Shown piece by piece: positions 60,055 to 64,000 of a DNA stretch of 64,000 nt. Made by a program: the position numbers and the translations under genes. The notes beneath the pieces are model-generated. The model saw nothing but the letters and a program-made list of their open reading frames with translations. It made no database searches and was not told the DNA's origin. Within the stretch, counting starts at the first letter, position 1. Each line of letters begins with the position of its first letter. Source of the stretch: Flavobacterium anseongense (GTDB lineage Bacteria > Bacteroidota > Bacteroidia > Flavobacteriales > Flavobacteriaceae); NCBI RefSeq assembly GCF_021608185.1, contig NZ_JAKIHN010000006.1, forward strand, positions 62,001-126,000. The letters run 5' to 3'.

Positions 60055-60771
60055 ATGCGTAGAATAATCATTGCCTTTTTTTCAATCCTAATTTTAGTAA
60101 GCTGTTCCGAAAAAGAATCAACCAAAGACGTTGTCTTAACAGGGAACATTAAAGGATTAAAAAGCGGTACTTTATACATTCAAAGATTCAAAGATTCACT
60201 TTTGGTCGCTATCGACACCATAAAAATAAACGGTGATTCTCATTTTACCAGTGAGTTTGATTTGCAGTCACCTGAAATGCTTTATTTGTTTTTAGACCGA
60301 GGTGTGACAAATTCATTAGACAATAACATTGCGTTCTTTGCCGAAAAAGGAAAGATGAATATCGAAACATCATTAGATTTTTTTACTGCCGATGTTAAAA
60401 TCACAGGCTCTAAAAATCAGGAACTTTATGACGAATACAGAAAAGTGGTATCGAGATTTGTCGATCAGGATTTAGACTTGATTGAGAAAAAATACAATGC
60501 GATAATTGCCAAAAAGACAGATGAAGTCAATAAAATCGAGGAAGAGCAAAAAAGCGTTTTAAAAAGAAAATACCTGTACACTACCAATTTTGCTGTAAAC
60601 CACGCTGATTATGAAGTAGCACCTTATGTGGCTTTGGCTGAGATTTACGACATCAATTTAAAGTTTATGGATACCATCCAAAAATCGATGACACCAAAAG
60701 TTTCTAAATCATTGTATGGTAAAAAGCTAAACGAATTTATTGCTGCCAGAAAAAAGGAAGAGAATGAATAA
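60055..60771 (+). CDS. DUF4369 domain lipoprotein
   Basis: 238 residues. Type II signal peptide ends ILVSC (Cys17). The DUF4369 region (about 27-125) begins VVLTGNIKGLKSGTLYIQRF, as in the N-terminal part of thiol-disulfide interchange lipoproteins of Bacteroidetes. The thioredoxin domain that usually follows is absent and is replaced by a charged helical segment (about 140-238). Role unknown. Confidence 0.82.
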   Translation: MRRIIIAFFSILILVSCSEKESTKDVVLTGNIKGLKSGTLYIQRFKDSLLVAIDTIKINGDSHFTSEFDLQSPEMLYLFLDRGVTNSLDNNIAFFAEKGKMNIETSLDFFTADVKITGSKNQELYDEYRKVVSRFVDQDLDLIEKKYNAIIAKKTDEVNKIEEEQKSVLKRKYLYTTNFAVNHADYEVAPYVALAEIYDINLKFMDTIQKSMTPKVSKSLYGKKLNEFIAARKKEENE

Positions 60772-60795
60772 GTTTCCGGCAGCAATTTTTTGCTG

Positions 60796-61293
60796 TTAGT
60801 GTTGTGATAAGCTTGCAAATAATTCATCCAGACTGTTCAGTGTCATAGTAAATCCTTCTTTGAAGCCCATTTCAATCATTTTCTCCATGCGTTCAAGCGA
60901 TTCATTGTAAATACTAATACTGACTTTTGTCTTTCCGTTTTGTTCGCTAAAATTTAAATCCCATTCCGAACCCGGTAATTGTGGATTTTCTGCTGCGTCT
61001 GCAAAAGCATTCAACATTTTGAAATTGGTTTTCGGACTGATAGAAGTATATTTCTGGATAGACCACATCTCATGTCCTTCCGGACTTACCATAGCATAAA
61101 ATCTACGGCCGCCAACTTCAAAATTCATAACTTTTGTTTTGGATGCCCAAGGTTTTGGTGCCCACCATTGGTCAAGAATTTCTTGTGTGGTAAAAGCATC
61201 CCAAACCAACGAAAGGTCGGCAGCAAATTCTCTGTCAATACTTACCGTTTTTGTTGCTTTGTCAACGGTAAAATCAAATAGCAAATTGTTCAT
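60796..61293 (-). CDS. SRPBCC/AHSA1-type protein
   Basis: 165 residues, START-like fold: [42 protein letters not shown] and the closing [17 protein letters not shown]. These proteins bind hydrophobic ligands. It overlaps the ArsR-type regulator gene by four bases, a pairing found widely, where the regulator controls the SRPBCC gene. Confidence 0.9.
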   Translation of the reverse strand: MNNLLFDFTVDKATKTVSIDREFAADLSLVWDAFTTQEILDQWWAPKPWASKTKVMNFEVGGRRFYAMVSPEGHEMWSIQKYTSISPKTNFKMLNAFADAAENPQLPGSEWDLNFSEQNGKTKVSISIYNESLERMEKMIEMGFKEGFTMTLNSLDELFASLSQH

Positions 61294-61631
61294 TTTTTCT
61301 GTTCTTTAATGGCCTGCCTGTCGGCAGACATGGTTGATAATACTTTGTCGAGTTGATTGAAACGGGTTTCCCAAATTTCCCTGAATTGGGTTAACCATTT
61401 ATCAATCTCTTTCATTTTTTCAATTTCGAGTGAGTAGAAAATTTCCCTGCCTTGTTGTTCTTGTTTTACAATTTCGCATTCTGTTAGTATGCGAAGGTGT
61501 TTGGAAACCGCTTGTCGTGTGGTGTTGAAATTTTCAGCAATGGCGTTTGGAGTCATTGCCTGCATTGCAATTAAGGTGATAATGCCACGTCTTGTTGGGT
61601 CGGATATCGCCTGAAAAATATCTCTTCTCAT
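61290..61631 (-). CDS. ArsR-family winged-helix repressor
   Basis: 113 residues: [18 protein letters not shown], recognition helix [13 protein letters not shown] and the wing [11 protein letters not shown]. The metal-binding ELCVCD motif is missing and the only Cys is in TECEIV, so it is not a metal sensor of the classical type. A 42-bp imperfect palindrome over its promoter is the probable operator. Confidence 0.9.
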   Translation of the reverse strand: MRRDIFQAISDPTRRGIITLIAMQAMTPNAIAENFNTTRQAVSKHLRILTECEIVKQEQQGREIFYSLEIEKMKEIDKWLTQFREIWETRFNQLDKVLSTMSADRQAIKEQKK

Positions 61632-61651
61632 AGTGTTTCGTTTTTAATTAT

Positions 61652-61698
61652 GAAACCAATCAGTTGCAAATATATGTGCAACTATTCGGTTTCGCAAA
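61652..61698 (-). promoter_or_regulatory. Promoter and operator of the arsR-SRPBCC operon
   Basis: Minus strand: TTTG (61698-61695), 20-bp spacer, TATATTTG (61674-61667). Over it lies the dyad GAAACC, 4, AGTTGCA, 8, TGCAACT, 4, GGTTTC (61652-61693; 14 of 17 positions symmetrical per arm). The binding site thus covers the -7 box, fitting autorepression. Confidence 0.75.
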
Positions 61699-61758
61699 TT
61701 TTTTGCCATAAATTTTTCAAATTGTTGAAAAGTTCGATGAAATTGTGGGATTGGATGG

Positions 61759-62160
61759 CTATTTTTCTATTTGGTCAATCCAGTTATTTATGGCTTTTAG
61801 TAACAGGATTTCTTTTTTATTTACGTCTTCTACGCTAGTAATTTCAACAATCTTTCTGCCGTCGGGATAGTCTTTTCCGCCTAAGCCAATAGTGGCATCA
61901 ATTTTATTTCCGGTTGGAAAAACAATTAGAATTTTGCCGCGATGCAAATTGATAACAGCCAAATCGCGTTTGTATTCTTTTGGATTAAACTCTTTCATTT
62001 CACCACCATAGAAGAAGCTGGGCGAATTCCATTTGATATGTTCCGCAATTTCCGGATTTGCATTAATAAAGATATCCCTTAGCTTTTGAACAATAGCCCG
62101 ACTTGAAATATCTATTCCATTTATATGTTCGGTAACGGTTTGCGATTTTCTGTCTGACAT
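61759..62160 (-). CDS. DUF1801 family protein
   Basis: 133 residues: LRDIFINANPEIAEHIKWNSPSF, followed by an alpha/beta core with GKILIVFPTG. DUF1801 (YdhG-like) proteins resemble iron-chaperone frataxin-type folds but have no settled role. It lies 31 bp after the first dihydrofolate-reductase-like gene on the same strand. Confidence 0.82.
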   Translation of the reverse strand: MSDRKSQTVTEHINGIDISSRAIVQKLRDIFINANPEIAEHIKWNSPSFFYGGEMKEFNPKEYKRDLAVINLHRGKILIVFPTGNKIDATIGLGGKDYPDGRKIVEITSVEDVNKKEILLLKAINNWIDQIEK

Positions 62161-62190
62161 TGTGTTGCTGATTTAGTGGTTCGCAGTTTA

Positions 62191-62739
62191 CTATCGTTTC
62201 GGCTCGTAATAGAGTAAGATTGCCCCTGAACCAAAAATTTTGGTATCTGAAAGCCTGAAAATTGTTCTGTCGTTTATTTTGTCAAACAACGGCAGGCCTT
62301 TTCCTTCTATCATCGGATAAATACAAATCTGAAACTCATCAATTAAATTAAGGTTTAAGAGCTGAATGATTAAACTCCGGCTGCCAACTAAAATATCTTT
62401 ACCTGATTGTTGTTTGAGTTCTAAAACTTCCTTTTCAAGTTCTTTTGTTGCCAATGTTGCACTGTTCCATCCGGTATTTTTCAAAGTGTGTGAAAAAACA
62501 ATTTTTGGTATTCCGTCAATTGCTAAAGCAAAGTCATCCATCGATTTTTGACCCGAAGGATTTTCTAACAGCGTTTGCCAAAACTGCATAAGTTGGTATG
62601 TTGTCCGTCCATATAACAGCAGTCCGGCATTGCTTAACAGTTCGGAATAATGCTGATGTAAATCTTCATCGGGCATTCCTACCGTATGATCACAAATCCC
62701 ATCAAGTGTCATGTTTATTGCTGCAATTACTTTTCTCAT
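62191..62739 (-). CDS. Dihydrofolate reductase-family (RibD C-terminal domain) protein
   Basis: 182 residues: INMTLDGICDHTVGMPDED at the start, LLYGRTTYQLM, KDILVGSRSLIIQLLNLNLIDEFQICIYPM and KGLPLFD. This is the RibD_C fold of YyaP/YwjB-like reductases; NADPH binding is expected but the substrate is unknown. It overlaps the paralogous gene upstream by four bases. Confidence 0.88.
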   Translation of the reverse strand: MRKVIAAINMTLDGICDHTVGMPDEDLHQHYSELLSNAGLLLYGRTTYQLMQFWQTLLENPSGQKSMDDFALAIDGIPKIVFSHTLKNTGWNSATLATKELEKEVLELKQQSGKDILVGSRSLIIQLLNLNLIDEFQICIYPMIEGKGLPLFDKINDRTIFRLSDTKIFGSGAILLYYEPKR

Positions 62740-63356
62740 TTTTTTATCAGTTTGTAATGCAAATGTGTTGTTAAGTCGGAAGATTGTATTTCTACAATTT
62801 GAATATCATAAATGTCTTTGTCAATACCGTCAAACAATCGAATTCCACTGCCTAAAAAAACAGGTGCTATGTGAATGAAAAATTCATCAACTAGTCCAGA
62901 ATTGAGAAATTGTTGAATAGTATTCGCTCCACCTTGAATTCTTATGTCTTTTCCTTTGGCTGATTGCTTTGCCTTTTCTAATGCACTGTGTATACCGTCA
63001 TTAATAAAATAAAAAGTTGTTGTTCCTTTTTGAACCCATGGTTCTCGTTTTTCGTGAGTCAGCACATAAACATCTGCTTCGTATAAATTTTCAGGCCAAA
63101 CTACTTCGCCTTCATCAAACATTCTTTTTCCCATGATGTATGAACCCGTTCTTGCAAAAACAGCATCAATTAATTTGCTGTCTTCGCCATATTCTTCACC
63201 ACCTTCCATTTTAATGTGTTTCCAAAAAGCCTTTTGTTTAAACATCCAATTGTGGATTTTTGGTGAAACGCCTCCCATTGGGTTGCTTGGACTTCTATTG
63301 TCTCCCGCGAAAAAGCCATCAAGAGATATTCCGCTATCAAATATAATTTTGCTCAT
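62736..63356 (-). CDS. Second dihydrofolate reductase-family (RibD C-terminal domain) protein
   Basis: 206 residues: GISLDGFFAGDNRSPSNPMG, YIMGKRMFDEGEVVW, KDIRIQGGANTIQQFLNSGLVDEFFIHIAPV and FLGSGIRLFDG. Same fold as the next gene but a different subgroup (longer N-terminal insertion). The tandem pair looks like divergence after an old duplication or a paired enzyme. First gene of the group. Confidence 0.88.
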   Translation of the reverse strand: MSKIIFDSGISLDGFFAGDNRSPSNPMGGVSPKIHNWMFKQKAFWKHIKMEGGEEYGEDSKLIDAVFARTGSYIMGKRMFDEGEVVWPENLYEADVYVLTHEKREPWVQKGTTTFYFINDGIHSALEKAKQSAKGKDIRIQGGANTIQQFLNSGLVDEFFIHIAPVFLGSGIRLFDGIDKDIYDIQIVEIQSSDLTTHLHYKLIKK

Positions 63357-63494
63357 TTCTATTATTGGATTAGGGTATTAAATTTAACTAATCTGTTCAA
63401 TTATTGAATGTGTTTTGCGTTTAACCAATGTTAGCAGCAGGTTTATTATTTCTAATCGACTTAATGTCCATATTATGTTTTGTTATGATGTTAA

Positions 63495-64000
63495 TCAAAC
63501 GTTTACATCAAAAAGATAACCCACAAAGGCAGAAAGTACCATTGCAATTGTACCCCAAATGGTAACACGTATTATTGCTTTCGAAACTTTTGAGCCGCCA
63601 GTTTTTGCAGATGTAGCTCCTAAAATGATTAGAAAGATAATTGTAAATCCATAAATCCAGTATTCCATTCCTTTAACAGGGGCGATAAGAACGACCAATA
63701 GAGGTAAAAGTCCACCGACGGTAAATGATGCTCCCGAAGCTAATGCAGCTTGTATTGGATTTGCCTGACTGATTTCATTAATTCCTAATTCATCTCTAAT
63801 GTGAGCTCCCAAAGCATCTTTTTCTGTAAGCTCAATAGCCACTTGCATAGCCGTCTCTTTTTTAAGTCCTCTTTTCTCATAGATTTGAGCCAATATTTTT
63901 AGTTCTTCTTCGGGCATTTCAGCGAGTTCTTTTTTTTCTCTTTCAATGTCAGCTTTTTCAGTATCTGTTTGAGAACTTACAGAAACATATTCGCCTGCTG
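63495..64000 (-). CDS. VIT1/CCC1-family transporter, N-terminus cut by window edge
   Basis: The frame stays open to base 64000, so the ATG at 63917 is internal. The visible part reads AGEYVSVSSQTDTEKADIER, then the acidic EEELKILAQIYEKRGLKKE and three membrane helices (GASFTVGGLLPLLVVL, YGFTIIFLIILGA, ISGTIAMVLSA-like). VIT/CCC1 proteins move Fe2+ or Mn2+, and the AGEYVS motif and Glu-rich cytoplasmic helix-loop are hallmarks. Confidence 0.88.
   Translation of the reverse strand, partial: AGEYVSVSSQTDTEKADIEREKKELAEMPEEELKILAQIYEKRGLKKETAMQVAIELTEKDALGAHIRDELGINEISQANPIQAALASGASFTVGGLLPLLVVLIAPVKGMEYWIYGFTIIFLIILGATSAKTGGSKVSKAIIRVTIWGTIAMVLSAFVGYLFDVNV

Noticed and set aside
63495..63917. 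VIT-family gene starting at the ATG at 63917
   Set aside because: The frame continues upstream to base 64000 with the family motif AGEYVSVSSQ, so that ATG is internal.

Overview
The window is AT-rich chromosomal DNA from a member of the Flavobacteriaceae, most probably Flavobacterium or a close relative. The signs are -7 boxes of the Bacteroidetes type TAnnTTTG, few Shine-Dalgarno sequences, a type IX secretion sorting domain, a PorV/PorQ-family protein, a FecI/FecR/TonB-receptor trio with the Bacteroidetes-style FecR C-terminus, and many SPII lipoproteins. I see no phage, insertion sequence, integrase or CRISPR array.

Layout. 1-9495: envelope and housekeeping genes (partial DUF4105 protein, PorV/PorQ-like protein, pssA, a kdsD-tatC-CMD-lptB operon, and recQ divergent from it). 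9573-19393: a T9SS-secreted calcium-binding-type protein, a FAD dehydrogenase, a repeat lipoprotein with a Kazal domain, the ECF sigma/FecR/TonB-receptor locus, and a gapN-like dehydrogenase. 19432-25046 (minus): a phospholipid and quality-control operon rsfS-ftsH-LUD-cdsA-psd-ACBP-SOD. With pssA it supplies the CDP-diacylglycerol to phosphatidylethanolamine route. 25139-36286: birA, sucC, a small glycosylation cluster, gltA, a lipoprotein MsrB-MsrA fusion, idi, queD, a peroxiredoxin and manA, followed by a tRNA-Thr.

36731-54928 is the main metabolic island. On the plus strand guaD, xdhA and xdhB convert guanine to xanthine and urate, followed at 15 bp by a subclass B1 metallo-beta-lactamase and then DUF4256. 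On the minus strand allB, alc, puuD, a uraD-uraH fusion and a DUF6986 (CitE/HpcH-fold) protein take urate through allantoin to ureidoglycolate and probably beyond. Divergently, xdhC, moeA, a TauE/SafE permease, moaD, moeB, moaE, a moaC-moaB fusion and moaA build and load the molybdenum cofactor that xanthine dehydrogenase needs. The pathway and its cofactor supply are thus encoded together. The role of DUF6986 at the glyoxylate end is the most attractive open question.

55084-64000: aquaporin, AlkB, a sterol desaturase-family hydroxylase, DUF2805, an M61 peptidase, a DUF4369 lipoprotein, then a minus-strand group ArsR/SRPBCC/DUF1801/two RibD-C reductases with a well-formed operator-promoter, and a VIT/CCC1-family protein cut by the right edge.

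A recurring non-coding pattern is that short degenerate tandem or inverted repeats of several unrelated sequence types lie directly on or just after stop codons (about 4790, 9200-9264, 34027, 42320-42350, 43705-43746, 54930, 59930). A 171-bp MITE-like element with 22-bp terminal inverted repeats lies at 55848-56018.
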